NCBI RefSeq assembly: GCF_015864945.1
Contig: NZ_JADYWF010000001.1
Location: 930,378-994,377 of the forward strand
Reading direction: 5' to 3'
Source of the DNA: Salinibacterium sp. NG253
Lineage (GTDB): Bacteria > Actinomycetota > Actinomycetes > Actinomycetales > Microbacteriaceae
DNA length: 64,000 nucleotides
Shown: one piece after another, positions 17,774 through 26,954 of the stretch
How positions within the stretch are numbered: position 1 is the first letter of the stretch
Layout of the letters: each line of letters begins with the position of its first letter
Made by a program: the position numbers and the translations under genes
Notes under the pieces: generated by a model
Databases searched by the model: none
What the model was told of the DNA's origin: nothing
What the model saw: the letters and a program-made list of their open reading frames with translations, nothing else

Positions 17774-18442
17774 TTACAGGATATGTCTAATGGGAAGAAT
17801 GTGAAGACCCACTTTGAGTGGCACGGCGCGTGGCGCCGCACTTCGCCGCGCACATGCGCTAGCTAAGGAACGCCTGCCGATCGTGAACTCAGTGCACGAA
17901 TCCCGCCCCAGAGCAACGTACTTGATGAACTTTTCACGATCAGCGCAGATCCCAAGAAGCGTCGCTTCACGCGTTTCTGCACCGGCCACTACGACTGGAA
18001 TCTCCCGTCCCACGGTCTTTTGAGGAGAGCGCGAACATCGTCGAAGGGGTGGGCAATAACGATTCGCCCCGCCGAGCAGGCCCCGACCGTGGTCACCCAA
18101 TACGCACCAACTCGAGATTGCTCAAGCACAATAACGGCCGCACGATAGATCGCCGACAGCTGATCAATGGGGATGCCGCTGAGAGATCTCAAGGTGCCTA
18201 GCGTCGTTGAACGGCAAAGCTGGGACGCGAGAGGCGTACAAGCCTGGTCCGCGCAGATCTGCTCCGTGCGAGAGTAAAGCGACGGCCACTCCAAGTGTGC
18301 GCAGTTCAGAAAGCTCGGTCACGACATCATTGCCGAAGTAGCCACCGAACAGTGGCGATTCAGCCTCGATAATTACGGGCACACACGAGCGTGCCCTGCG
18401 CTCGAAGTACCCGCGGTGGCGGTCGCCGAAGAGGTACTCCAT
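17774..18442 (-). pseudogene. Decayed glycosyltransferase gene (frameshifts and internal deletion)
   Basis: Three consecutive minus-strand frames each match part of the intact glycosyltransferase at 28741-29919. The first (about 18442-18250) has VAVALLSHGADLR, like VQVGLIFHGSDIR. The second (about 18200-18010) has LSGIPIDQLSAIYRAAVIVL and AGRIVIAHP, like VSGVPHSGMPELYRSADIVL and AGRIVVSRV. The third (about 18010-17830) has GREIPVVVAG, like GEELPIIEAS. About 95 residues between the first two pieces are missing, and frameshifts separate the pieces. The gene is dead but shows that a related glycosyltransferase once stood here. Confidence 0.7.
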
Positions 18443-18500
18443 TGAAAGAGCAAACGAATAGGATTGGCGTGTTCCCCACGACTAATTCTCTGGAGTGTGA

Positions 18501-19112
18501 ATGCACCAAGTGAACCCCCTGCAGCACGACAGCGCCGATATCGCTGACAACGCTTCCATCGCCGCAACGGCGCGGATTTGGCACTACGCACAAGTCCGCG
18601 AAAATGCGTCGGTTGGCGAGAACTGCGTGATTGGCCGCGGAGCCTACGTGGGCAGCGGAGTCGAAGTCGGCGACAATTGCAAAATTCAGAATTACGCACT
18701 GGTCTACGAACCGGCCAAATTGGGTCGCGGCGTGTTCATCGGGCCGGCCGTTGTGCTTACCAATGACCATTTTCCTCGCGCAATCAACGCTGATGGTTCT
18801 GCCAAATCGGCTCATGATTGGAAACCGGTTGGCGTCGATATTCGCGAGGGTGCGTCAATTGGTGCGAACAGCACGTGCATCGCACCACTCGTGATCGGCC
18901 GCTGGGCGCTCGTTGGCGCCGGCTCAGTTGTTGTTAAAGATGTTCCAGAGTTTGCTCTGGTCGTTGGCAGTCCCGCTCGCCGTATCGGCTGGGTAGGTAC
19001 CGCCGGGCATCCGCTCACTGAAATTTCACCAAGCCTGTGGGAGTGTCCGGTCACCGGCGCCCACTATCAAGAAACCGCTACCGACCTTCTGATTGAGGTG
19101 CAAGATTCGTGA
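18501..19112 (+). CDS. wbpD: UDP-GlcNAc3N-acid N-acetyltransferase (WbpD/WlbB-like)
   Basis: This 203-residue left-handed beta-helix acyltransferase has hexapeptide repeats (GENCVIGRGAYVGSG, GDNCKIQNYALVYE) and TNDHFPRA, the loop typical of WbpD/WlbB enzymes. The family acetylates the 3-amino group of UDP-2-acetamido-3-amino-2,3-dideoxyglucuronate to form UDP-GlcNAc3NAcA. TGGAG lies upstream of the ATG at 18501. Its GTGA overlap with the aminotransferase gene, followed by the oxidoreductase, gives the order wbpD-wbpE-wbpB. The C-terminal 40 residues lie outside the helix repeats. Confidence 0.87.
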   Translation: MHQVNPLQHDSADIADNASIAATARIWHYAQVRENASVGENCVIGRGAYVGSGVEVGDNCKIQNYALVYEPAKLGRGVFIGPAVVLTNDHFPRAINADGSAKSAHDWKPVGVDIREGASIGANSTCIAPLVIGRWALVGAGSVVVKDVPEFALVVGSPARRIGWVGTAGHPLTEISPSLWECPVTGAHYQETATDLLIEVQDS

Positions 19113-20185
19113 TCCCCGCAGCTAGGCCCCAAATCGGCCAAGACGAACGCGATGCCGTTGACCGTGTGATGAGTTCTGGCATGCTTGCGCAGGGTCCGGA
19201 AGTCGCCGCCTTTGAGACCGAATTTTCAGCGATCGTTGGCGGAGCGCAGTGCGTTGCCGTCAATTCGGGTACGTCCGCATTGCACATGGCATTCGTCGCC
19301 GCCGGCATCGGTGCTGGCGACGAAGTCATCGTCCCCTCGTTCAGCTTTGCGGCGACAGCCAACGCCGTTGCGCTCGCGGGGGCCACTCCCGTGTTCGTTG
19401 ACATTGAGCGCGACTACTTCTCCGTGGATCCCGCGGCGGTGGAAGCTGCCATCACATCGCGGACAAAAGCGATTATGCCGGTGCATCTCTACGGGCATCC
19501 GGCACTCATGGTTGAACTGAGCGCAATCGCCGCCGCACACGATCTCTTGGTCTTTGAAGACGCAGCCCAAGCGCACGCGGCGTCGGTCAACGGCGTTCCG
19601 GTCGGTAAATGGGGAATTGCTGGCTCGTTCTCCTTCTACCCGACGAAGAATATGACCTCCGGCGAAGGTGGCATGATCACAACATCTTCCGATGAGCTCG
19701 CCCGGGTTGCACGATTGCTTCGCAATCAGGGAATGGAACGTCGTTACGAGAACGAAGTCGTGGGATTCAATACCCGCATGACAGACATTCACGCGTCGAT
19801 TGGCCGCGTACAGCTGACCAAGCTGGCCGGCTGGACCGCACAACGTCAAGCCAACGCCGCGTTTTTCGACGAGCATCTCAGTGGCGTCATCACACCTCCG
19901 GTAGCCGCTGGCTCCGTACACGTTTATCACCAGTACACGATTCGAGTTGTCGATCACGATCGGGACGCGTTTGCTGCCGCCCTCGCCGAACGCGGAGTTG
20001 GCACTGGGGTTTACTACCCCACCCCCATCCACCAGCTGCCCTCGTTCAAGCTCGATCTCGACCTTCCGGTGACGGCCGAAGTCGCCACGCAAGCTTTGTC
20101 ATTGCCCGTGTATCCATCCCTTACCGAAGCGGAACGCGAAACGATCGTGAATGCCGTCAATGACGTAGCAAAGGCAGGCAGCTAA
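19109..20185 (+). CDS. wbpE: DegT/DnrJ/EryC1/StrS aminotransferase (WbpE/WlbC-like)
   Basis: This 358-residue PLP-dependent sugar aminotransferase has NSGTSALHMAF near residue 50, FEDAAQAHAAS (Asp binding the pyridine nitrogen) and SFSFYPTKNMTSGEGGM, with Lys as the Schiff-base residue. Next to WbpD- and WbpB-type genes it should aminate the 3-keto sugar acid UDP-3-keto-GlcNAcA, using glutamate as donor. The start GTG overlaps the preceding stop, and the stop overlaps the next ATG by one base, so the three genes form a tight operon. The length is typical of the family. Confidence 0.9.
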   Translation: MIPAARPQIGQDERDAVDRVMSSGMLAQGPEVAAFETEFSAIVGGAQCVAVNSGTSALHMAFVAAGIGAGDEVIVPSFSFAATANAVALAGATPVFVDIERDYFSVDPAAVEAAITSRTKAIMPVHLYGHPALMVELSAIAAAHDLLVFEDAAQAHAASVNGVPVGKWGIAGSFSFYPTKNMTSGEGGMITTSSDELARVARLLRNQGMERRYENEVVGFNTRMTDIHASIGRVQLTKLAGWTAQRQANAAFFDEHLSGVITPPVAAGSVHVYHQYTIRVVDHDRDAFAAALAERGVGTGVYYPTPIHQLPSFKLDLDLPVTAEVATQALSLPVYPSLTEAERETIVNAVNDVAKAGS

Positions 20186-21171
20186 TGACTCTTCGCGCAG
20201 GTGTACTCGGTCTCGGCGTCATGGGGCGCCACCACAGCCGAGTTCTCAACGAACTCGACGGCGTCGAATTCAAGGGTGTTTATGACCCTTCGGATGCCGT
20301 TCCCTCTCATATCGAAGGCAAGCCGGTAGTGCGAGACCTCGACACTTTCCTCGACATGGGCTTCGATTACTGCGTCGTCGCGGCGCCCACGATTTACCAC
20401 TTGGAGATCGGCACGATGCTCGCAAGCCGCGGCATTCACGCGCTGATCGAGAAACCTGTTGCATCCACCTCGGAGGCAGCATTCGAATTGCGCGATCTCT
20501 TTGACGCGGCCGGCCTGGTCGGCGGTGTTGGCCACATTGAGCGCTACAACCCTGCACTCCAGTCAGCGCGCCAGCGGATCCAGGACGGATTGCTCGGTGA
20601 GATTTACCAGGTGACGACTCGTCGCCAGGGACCATTTCCCGGCCGCATTGCTGACGTGGGCGTCATCAAAGATCTCGCCACCCACGACATCGATCTGACC
20701 GCCTGGGTTACTCAGCAGGAATACGTCTCGATAAATGCACGCACCACGTTCCGCAGTGGCCGCGAGCACGAAGACATGGTTCTGGCCGTCGGCACGCTCA
20801 GCAAGGGCACCATTGTCAGCCACACGGTCAACTGGCTTACGCCTTTCAAAGAGCGCACGACGATAATCACGGGGGAACATGGCTCTCTCGTCGCCGATAC
20901 ACTCACGGCCGATCTGACCTACTTCGAAAATGGCGTTCGCCATCACCAGTGGGATGAGATTTCTCAGTTCCGCGGAGTGAGCGAAGGCGACGTTACTCGT
21001 TTTGCTCTCGATAAGAAGGAACCGCTTCGTGCTGAGCACGAAGCATTCCGCGATGCAGTGCTGTCAGGCGACACGAGTGCGATTGTGACGCTGGCACAGG
21101 GTGCCGCAGTAGTTGCCACAGCTGAGAAGTTTGTTGCGGATGGCCTCGAGCATCGTCTCGCAACGATCTAG
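20185..21171 (+). CDS. wbpB: Gfo/Idh/MocA oxidoreductase (WbpB/WlbA-like)
   Basis: This 328-residue oxidoreductase has an N-terminal Rossmann domain (GVLGLGVMGRHHSRVL, residues 6-21) and EKPVASTSEAAF, the conserved EKP motif. VGGVGHIERYNPAL and DLATHDIDLTAW follow in the substrate domain. In the Wbp/Wlb pathway this enzyme oxidises C3 of UDP-GlcNAcA, giving the substrate of the aminotransferase encoded just upstream. It ends the wbpD-E-B operon and is followed by a strong hairpin. The dehydrogenase that would make UDP-GlcNAcA is encoded at 30273. Confidence 0.88.
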   Translation: MTLRAGVLGLGVMGRHHSRVLNELDGVEFKGVYDPSDAVPSHIEGKPVVRDLDTFLDMGFDYCVVAAPTIYHLEIGTMLASRGIHALIEKPVASTSEAAFELRDLFDAAGLVGGVGHIERYNPALQSARQRIQDGLLGEIYQVTTRRQGPFPGRIADVGVIKDLATHDIDLTAWVTQQEYVSINARTTFRSGREHEDMVLAVGTLSKGTIVSHTVNWLTPFKERTTIITGEHGSLVADTLTADLTYFENGVRHHQWDEISQFRGVSEGDVTRFALDKKEPLRAEHEAFRDAVLSGDTSAIVTLAQGAAVVATAEKFVADGLEHRLATI

Positions 21172-21202
21172 CGTCTCTACCACCGGTTGATGGCCGGCCG
21201 AT

Positions 21203-21226
21203 GGCCCCGCGGAGTGCTGCGGGGCC
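21203..21226. terminator. Bidirectional hairpin between convergent wbpB and DUF2304 genes
   Basis: GGCCCCGC and GCGGGGCC form a perfect 8-bp stem with an 8-base loop in the 66-base gap between the convergent genes. There is no long T tract on either side, as is common in actinobacteria. Confidence 0.65.
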
Positions 21227-21237
21227 TCTAGGCGGCG

Positions 21238-21618
21238 CTACTTGTCGCCGTCGGACGCCGGAGGCTCGGTAACCTCTGACGAATTCTGCTGGTTATCGGC
21301 GCGCGCCAACGCGACCTGCCGAGCCATCGCTGTGAGGTCATTTTCGAGACGACGAAAACGGCGGTACGTCGTTGCCGCGACGCCCAAGAAAGCCAGCACG
21401 GTGATGTACAGCAACAGGTCGGTTCCTCGACCGACGCCGAGCAGACGCGCGGCGAACGTCCACACTTGAGGAACGAAGATGGATGATCCTGCCGCCACGA
21501 TGAACAGCAACATGAAGATCCGTTGGATCGCTTGATTGCGTGCTCCCCCGCCACGCAACATAACGATCGCGACGACGATAACGGCAATGATCGCAAGGAT
21601 CTGGAAGATGATGGTCAC
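21238..21618 (-). CDS. DUF2304 family small membrane protein
   Basis: This 126-residue protein has three hydrophobic helices (about residues 3-20, 30-50 and 68-90), then a short charged segment RRFRRLENDLTAMARQVALAR that may form a coiled coil. DUF2304 genes are regularly found directly downstream of GT2 dolichyl-phosphate-mannose-synthase-like genes, as here with a gap of six bases. It is thought to act as a membrane partner of that enzyme, but the function is not established. Confidence 0.82.
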   Translation of the reverse strand: MTIIFQILAIIAVIVVAIVMLRGGGARNQAIQRIFMLLFIVAAGSSIFVPQVWTFAARLLGVGRGTDLLLYITVLAFLGVAATTYRRFRRLENDLTAMARQVALARADNQQNSSEVTEPPASDGDK

Positions 21619-21624
21619 GATGCC

Positions 21625-22290
21625 CTACTTGAAGATAATTTCGACGAGGATGTTGATGGCGTTAAGCACCGACTGCCCCTTGCTTTTGGAGTACTCGGTG
21701 TAAACGATGTGCGTGGGGTGCTCGGCCCACGTCGCTTTATGCAGACTGATTTGATCGACGAGTTCTGACGCGTGCGCCATGCGGTTCTGTCGCAGCTGAA
21801 GCTCGAAGATCATGTCCCGTGAGATGACCCTCAGTCCGTTGTGCGCGTCGGTGAGCGCCATTCCGGTCGTGATTCTGGTGTAGCCCGTAGCCAGACGAAG
21901 AACAAACCTTTTCAGGCCGCTCATGTCGGTGCGATTGTCGAGAAAACGCGACCCGATGACGATGTCGAGCTTCTCGTCGCGAAGGCGTTGCACCATGTCA
22001 AGCGCATCCTGAACCTGGTGCTGGCCATCGGCGTCGAAGGTAACGACTTCCGTCATCTCAGGAATCAAACGAACGAATTCAAAACCGGTCTGCAAACTCG
22101 CGCCCTGACCAAGATTGATCGGATGCTGCACCACGATGGCGCCAGCCGATCGAGCTTGCGCTGCGGAGTCGTCGGTAGAGCAGTCGTCAACACAGACCAC
22201 ATGAGGAAGCGATTTTCGCAGTTCCTTAATCACGGACGCAATGACGCTTGCTTCGTTATACATCGGAACAACAACCCACGTTTGCGCCAT
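21625..22290 (-). CDS. Glycosyltransferase family 2 (polyprenyl-phosphate sugar synthase-like)
   Basis: This protein of about 221 residues has a single GT2 domain: VVVPMYNEASVIASVI at the start, VVCVDDCSTDDS, GQGASLQTGFEF and VTFDADGQHQVQD with the DxD metal site. The lack of C-terminal membrane helices and the partner DUF2304 gene suggest synthesis of a polyprenyl-phosphate sugar or transfer to a lipid carrier. The ATG at 22290 was chosen because it begins the conserved domain; a start at 22308 would add six residues. It is separated by about 210 bases from the next gene upstream on the same strand. Confidence 0.87.
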   Translation of the reverse strand: MAQTWVVVPMYNEASVIASVIKELRKSLPHVVCVDDCSTDDSAAQARSAGAIVVQHPINLGQGASLQTGFEFVRLIPEMTEVVTFDADGQHQVQDALDMVQRLRDEKLDIVIGSRFLDNRTDMSGLKRFVLRLATGYTRITTGMALTDAHNGLRVISRDMIFELQLRQNRMAHASELVDQISLHKATWAEHPTHIVYTEYSKSKGQSVLNAINILVEIIFK

Positions 22291-22501
22291 GCAGCTAGTT
22301 TCGCACATTCTGTGTCGCGCAAACTCGATTCACGGGGGCTTTGACCACTATGTTGGCGGAGCCGATACGCAGTATCGAGCCTTTGATCGTGAGCGCAACC
22401 GGAGCGTGTTTATCCTGACGGCGGTCGCTAAGGGCCGCCACCATGGCGTCCGCGCACACGCTCACCTCGCGTACGTCAAGGACCGCGAAGCTCTACCCTG
22501 C

Positions 22502-23665
22502 TCAGTCCGCGAGCACGTCCTCCAACGCACCGCGTACGAATGCTGTCTGCACATCGAAGCTCAACGGCAGGGCCGCCGCTGCAGCCGCGTGCTTGTAGCG
22601 GTTCACTTGTTCCACAGTGAGCGATTCCATAGACGCTACGAGATCGTTCATATCGAAGGACTTACTCACGATGCCAAGACCATAATTCTCAAGCTCACGC
22701 ACCATCTCCTCACTTGGCCCGATCGCCATGCCGATGCGCGCCTGCACGTAATCGAAAAACTTGTTCGGCAGCGTGAGCCGCGCATTCGTGTGGGTCGGTG
22801 GAATCCAAAAGATTCCGAGATCGTAGGCCGAGAGCGTGGCGGGGAGCTCGTCGGGGCGCACCGGATCGTGGAAGCGGATGCGATCCACCCCCTCGGCGAT
22901 TGCTCGAAGCTCCGCGAGGTGCGCACCTCCGTCGGCGGCCGACACGAGGTACAGATCAAGACTGAAGCGCTCAGGGAGTTTACGAAACGCGCGGATCATT
23001 GTTTCGAGGCCGCGACCGCCGATCGCTGCACCGCTGTGCACACACCGAATGCGGTCGTCTCGGCTTGCCTGCACTGGCAGCTCCATATAGGGGCCCGCAT
23101 TCGTCATGAGCGTGGCGTCCACTCCGAAACGTTCTCGATATAGTTCGACGATTCCGTGAGAAACAGTGGTGACGAGCGTGGCCCGGTGCAGGTACGTCTG
23201 GCAGAGATGCACCATGAACGGCGCAACGAGCAGCCGCCACGAAGTGATGTGTGTGCGTTCCTCGGGCGCCCACTCGTGCAAATCTGCCCACACTGGCGCG
23301 GTGCCCGCGAGTCGGAATCCGAGATCGAGCACCCGAGCATCGTTCGCAACGACGAGGTCCCAGCCGCCTTCGGGAGCGTTGAGCAAAGCAGCGTGCGCGA
23401 GCGCCCATTGTGCAGCAGGCGACGAGCACTCGGCGGCCTTATGCGCGTGGACGGCGAGCTTCGCTACTCCCAGCAGGGTCTGAGGCAGAGTCGTGAGCCC
23501 GTCGGGCACTTGCACATGCCGCGTCGCGCCGACAGGGGTCTCCCCGAAACCGACGGTAGTCACCTCCCCAAGTTCCGAGAGCAGATGAATCTGCCGCAGC
23601 ACTCGAGCATCCCGTTCGATAGGGCTGAACGAGATGCAAAGGATCTGTTTCGCGGAGCTCGTCAC
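22502..23665 (-). CDS. Glycosyltransferase (GT4-like, GT-B fold)
   Basis: This 387-residue protein has a GT-B layout with ILCISFSPIERDARVLRQI at the N-terminus, IRCVHSGAAIGGRGLETMI at the start of the second domain, and FWIPPTHTNARLTLPNKFFDYVQ toward the C-terminus. The last motif is shared with the glycosyltransferase at 25818-26954, so the two are paralogues. A donor or acceptor cannot be named. It starts with GTG and is divergent from the glycosyltransferase at 23757, with 91 bases between. Confidence 0.82.
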   Translation of the reverse strand: MTSSAKQILCISFSPIERDARVLRQIHLLSELGEVTTVGFGETPVGATRHVQVPDGLTTLPQTLLGVAKLAVHAHKAAECSSPAAQWALAHAALLNAPEGGWDLVVANDARVLDLGFRLAGTAPVWADLHEWAPEERTHITSWRLLVAPFMVHLCQTYLHRATLVTTVSHGIVELYRERFGVDATLMTNAGPYMELPVQASRDDRIRCVHSGAAIGGRGLETMIRAFRKLPERFSLDLYLVSAADGGAHLAELRAIAEGVDRIRFHDPVRPDELPATLSAYDLGIFWIPPTHTNARLTLPNKFFDYVQARIGMAIGPSEEMVRELENYGLGIVSKSFDMNDLVASMESLTVEQVNRYKHAAAAAALPLSFDVQTAFVRGALEDVLAD

Positions 23666-23756
23666 GGTGCGAGTTTAGCGCGAACAGGGAAGGCTCACCG
23701 GTTAGAATTGTCTGAATCGGTCCGCCGGCCGACATGATTTTGCATGAGGAGTACGG

Positions 23757-24917
23757 TTGCATCTAGTCGTCGTGTCGCGGATCTACCTCCCCGAGCCGTC
23801 GGCGGCGTCGTTCTTTCTCAGCGCTGTCGCCGATGAGTTGTGTTCACGCAATCATGAGGTCACCGTACTCACCGCCGCCCCGCCGCGCGGCTACGCGATG
23901 CCGGAGCGAGCCGAGCGCATTCGCACGTTCCCGGTGCTCCGTGATCGCACAGGTTATGTGCGCGGTTATCTGCAGTACATGAGCTTCGACATCCCGGTTT
24001 TCTTCCGACTGCTTTTCACTCAACGCCCATCCGCAGTTCTCGTCGAGCCACCTCCAACGACCGGCGTGATGGTGCGTCTGGCGTGCTGGCTGCGCCGCAT
24101 CCCGTACGTGTACGACGCCGCTGATCTCTGGTCCTTCGCTGCTGGGCACGCAACGAGCTCTTCTCTCGTCCTGCGCACACTCGAAGAGCTCGAACGCCGG
24201 GCGCTCAGCGGTGCACAGCGCATCGTCACCGTCTCCGATGAGGTGAAGGATCGCATCATCGCTTGGGGAGTCACTACCCCCATAACGACGACGGGCCGCG
24301 GCGCAGATACCTCGCAGTTCCATTACTCCCCCGCACCCTCGAAGCCCCTATTCCTCTACGCGGGGAGTTACTCAGCCTGGCACGGGGCCATCGTGCTCGC
24401 CGACGCGTTCGCAGAATTCCTCACTACGCATCCCGGCTTCACGCTCCGTTTTGTGGGTCACGGCAGCGAGCTCGAATCAATCCGCGAGCGTGCCGATCAG
24501 CTTGGCATCGCCGACGCAGTTGAGTTCGCCGATCCCGTCCCGCCTTCTGAACTCAACGCGCAGCTCAGCGCAGCAACGGCATCGCTCGCGACGCTACTGC
24601 CGGGCGGCGGATACGAGTTCGCATTCGCGACGAAGACATACTCATCATTGGCGAGCGGATGTCCAGTGATCTTTGCGGGCCCAGGCCCGACCGCCGCGTT
24701 CTTGGCGCGGGCCAACACCGAGGTGCACGCGGGAGCGCCGGTTGCCTACGATCCCGCGGCCATCGCGGCGGCGATGCGTGAGATTGCGGATGCACCGGCA
24801 CCTCCCGCGTCGCGCGAACGACTTGCCGTCTGGGCCGACGAACACGTATCGATGCGGGCGGCCGCGGCACGCGCCGCGGACGCGATCCTCGACGTCGCGA
24901 ATGGAGCAACCGCATGA
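23757..24917 (+). CDS. Glycosyltransferase (GT4 family)
   Basis: This 386-residue GT-B enzyme opens with VVVSRIYLPEPSAASFFLS. It has VSDEVKDRIIAWGV in the middle and FLYAGSYSAWHGAI at the start of the donor-binding domain. Near the C-terminus YEFAFATKTYSSLASGCPVIF takes the place of the E-x7-E region, as in WbuB/L-fucosamine-type transferases. The TTG start at 23757 is preceded by GAGGAG. It overlaps the following GT2 gene by ATGA (24914-24917). Confidence 0.85.
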   Translation: MHLVVVSRIYLPEPSAASFFLSAVADELCSRNHEVTVLTAAPPRGYAMPERAERIRTFPVLRDRTGYVRGYLQYMSFDIPVFFRLLFTQRPSAVLVEPPPTTGVMVRLACWLRRIPYVYDAADLWSFAAGHATSSSLVLRTLEELERRALSGAQRIVTVSDEVKDRIIAWGVTTPITTTGRGADTSQFHYSPAPSKPLFLYAGSYSAWHGAIVLADAFAEFLTTHPGFTLRFVGHGSELESIRERADQLGIADAVEFADPVPPSELNAQLSAATASLATLLPGGGYEFAFATKTYSSLASGCPVIFAGPGPTAAFLARANTEVHAGAPVAYDPAAIAAAMREIADAPAPPASRERLAVWADEHVSMRAAAARAADAILDVANGATA

Positions 24918-25777
24918 GCACCGACCTCACACTATCCGCGGTCGTTCCGTGCTTCAACGGGGAGGACACCCTGCCCCGGCAACTGTGCGCACTCACCTCA
25001 CAGCCGCGCGAGTTCCTGCACGAGATCATCGTGTCAAATAACATGTCGACCGACCGAACCTCGGAGATTATCGCGGAGTTCGCGGCCACAGACGACCGGG
25101 TACGTGAAGTCTCGGCGGACCGCGCTCAGGGCGCGGTCTTTGCGCAGAACGACGGCGTGCGGGCGAGCACGGGCGACTTCATCATGTTGTGCGGTGCGGA
25201 CGATGAGGTGCAGCCGGGGTGGGCCGAGGGCTTTTACCACTCTGGCGAGAAGGGTGCCAAAATTATGGGCTGCGTGATCGTGCACTGCCGGGAATCCGGA
25301 GCGGTCATCCGCGAAATTTCCACGCTCACCGACTCCACTTGGCCGGGAATGATCTCGCTTGGGGGCGGGCAGGCTTGTTTCGCGCGCGAAGCCTTCGACG
25401 CTGTCAATGGATTTGACGAGGCTTTCTCTGGGGCTTCCGAGGACACCGACCTCTTCTGGCGTATGCAGCTGGCGGGATACTCGATCGACTTCACCGAATC
25501 CGCTCGTTTCAAGTACTTTGCGCGAGCGACCCCGGCTGACATTCGACGACAGCAAACCGGATACGGCATGGGCAAGGCACAGCTTTATGCCAAGCACCGC
25601 GGTGCTGGCATGCCGCGCCGCAGCGCTTATCTCGCGCCAATCATGCTCGGCGTAGCGGCTCTGCGCGCCCTCGTGTCACGGCCGGGCAGCGAGAAGCGCC
25701 TGACCGCTGCTTCAACCTTCGGTTACAACTGGGGCCACATCAAGGGATCGTTCCGCTACCGCTGTTGGTACCTCTGA
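24914..25777 (+). CDS. Glycosyltransferase family 2
   Basis: This 287-residue GT2 protein has SAVVPCFNGEDTLPRQL, IVSNNMSTDRTSEII, and FIMLCGADDEVQPGW as the metal-binding region. GFDEAFSGASEDTDLFWRMQ follows as the acceptor-side motif with a likely catalytic Glu/Asp. The C-terminal part is basic and may contact the membrane. It is coupled to the upstream GT4 gene and converges on the glycosyltransferase at 25818. The substrate is unknown. Confidence 0.85.
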   Translation: MSTDLTLSAVVPCFNGEDTLPRQLCALTSQPREFLHEIIVSNNMSTDRTSEIIAEFAATDDRVREVSADRAQGAVFAQNDGVRASTGDFIMLCGADDEVQPGWAEGFYHSGEKGAKIMGCVIVHCRESGAVIREISTLTDSTWPGMISLGGGQACFAREAFDAVNGFDEAFSGASEDTDLFWRMQLAGYSIDFTESARFKYFARATPADIRRQQTGYGMGKAQLYAKHRGAGMPRRSAYLAPIMLGVAALRALVSRPGSEKRLTAASTFGYNWGHIKGSFRYRCWYL

Positions 25778-25817
25778 GTGCTCGGGCCTGCCTGACCTGA
25801 ATCTGCCGGTGCAGGCT

Positions 25818-26954
25818 CTACTTCACGAGGCCCCGCACTGCATCGAGCCACGGAGTTTGCTGAGCCTCCGAACTCAGCTCCTTGGCTCCGTCATGGGCAT
25901 GGGATTTCCAGCGGGCGACCTCGCCCGGCTCGAGCCCGTCGAGCACTGCCACGATGTCTGAAACGTCGAAGCCTGCAGCGGCGACCCCGAGGTCGTACTC
26001 CTGCAGCAGACGCTCCATATCGACAGTCGGCCCGATCACCATGCCGAGGCGCGCCTGCACAGAATCGAAAAACTTATTCGGCAATGCGAGCCTGATATTT
26101 GTGTTGGTGGGGGGCAGCACGTGCAGGCCCGCGTCATAGCGGTGCAATACATCGATGAGTTCATCGTGCGGCACTGGCGGATGCAGAGTCACACGCTCGC
26201 CAAGCTGGTGAGCGAGGGCCTTCAGCTCGCGACCGAACGGCGTCTCCTGCTGAGTGAGGTACAGATCAAGCGTGACGTTTGTGGAGGACTGAGCTACTGC
26301 CTCCATCATCACCTCGGGCCGTCGGTTCCGCGCGGTCACTCCCGCGTGCACGAGACGAATCGGGTCGCCGACCGGGGTTGGTGTGAGATCAGCGCGGTAC
26401 GGCGCAGCATTGTGCACGACGCCGCAGTCCATACCGAAGCGGTCCCGATAGTGTTTCGCGATCGTCTCAGAGACGGTGGTGGCCGCTGCCGCGCGCGCGG
26501 CCCGATGCGAGAGAATCCACTCTTGGTAGGGTTGACGCACTTTCACCCACACCGGGATATCGTCGTGCAGCCCCGGATAGTACTCGTGCAAATCGAGCAG
26601 CACCTTGGAGGGACCGACCATCGAGTAAGCGACCGGCAAGGTCTCGAGTTCATTCGCGAGCACAGCATCAAAGCGACGCCCGCGGAGTTTCGCTATCGCG
26701 TTCTTGCACCGCTCGTCGCCCGCGAACGCCGCCGCATACATCCGCAGCCGCACGAATATAGCTTCACGGTACTTCGAAAAGGTGGACACCGCAGGATCAA
26801 GCCTGATGTGCTCGATGTCCTCGCGGACAGCTTTGCCGTACCCACAGGTGACGACGTCGTAGTGCTCGGCGAACATAAGCGCCTGTTTCTTCACACGAGC
26901 GTCGTTTACGAACTCGGTGAACGAAAGGATGAGTAGCGTCGGCCGTGCGCTCAT
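25818..26954 (-). CDS. Glycosyltransferase (GT4-like), paralogue of 22502-23665
   Basis: This 378-residue GT-B protein begins TLLILSFTEFVNDARVKKQA and includes IRLVHAGVTARNRRPEVMM and HVLPPTNTNIRLALPNKFFDSVQ, the same C-terminal motif as in the gene at 22502. The two proteins probably recognise related donors. The gene is coupled by ATGA to the ABC exporter gene immediately upstream and is the last gene of a three-gene run with the transferase at 28741. Confidence 0.83.
   Translation of the reverse strand: MSARPTLLILSFTEFVNDARVKKQALMFAEHYDVVTCGYGKAVREDIEHIRLDPAVSTFSKYREAIFVRLRMYAAAFAGDERCKNAIAKLRGRRFDAVLANELETLPVAYSMVGPSKVLLDLHEYYPGLHDDIPVWVKVRQPYQEWILSHRAARAAAATTVSETIAKHYRDRFGMDCGVVHNAAPYRADLTPTPVGDPIRLVHAGVTARNRRPEVMMEAVAQSSTNVTLDLYLTQQETPFGRELKALAHQLGERVTLHPPVPHDELIDVLHRYDAGLHVLPPTNTNIRLALPNKFFDSVQARLGMVIGPTVDMERLLQEYDLGVAAAGFDVSDIVAVLDGLEPGEVARWKSHAHDGAKELSSEAQQTPWLDAVRGLVK

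Noticed and set aside
22309-22501. Possible gene remnant between the GT2 and GT4 genes
   Set aside because: A 48-residue minus-strand frame exists but matches nothing I recognise; it is more likely an untranslated leader.
22241-23143. 300-residue plus-strand frame across two glycosyltransferase genes
   Set aside because: It overlaps the conserved donor-site codons of 22502-23665 on the other strand and resembles no protein family.
25786-25816. GCCTGC/GCAGGC inverted repeat as a terminator after the GT2 gene
   Set aside because: The stem is only six base pairs with a 19-base loop, too weak to call.
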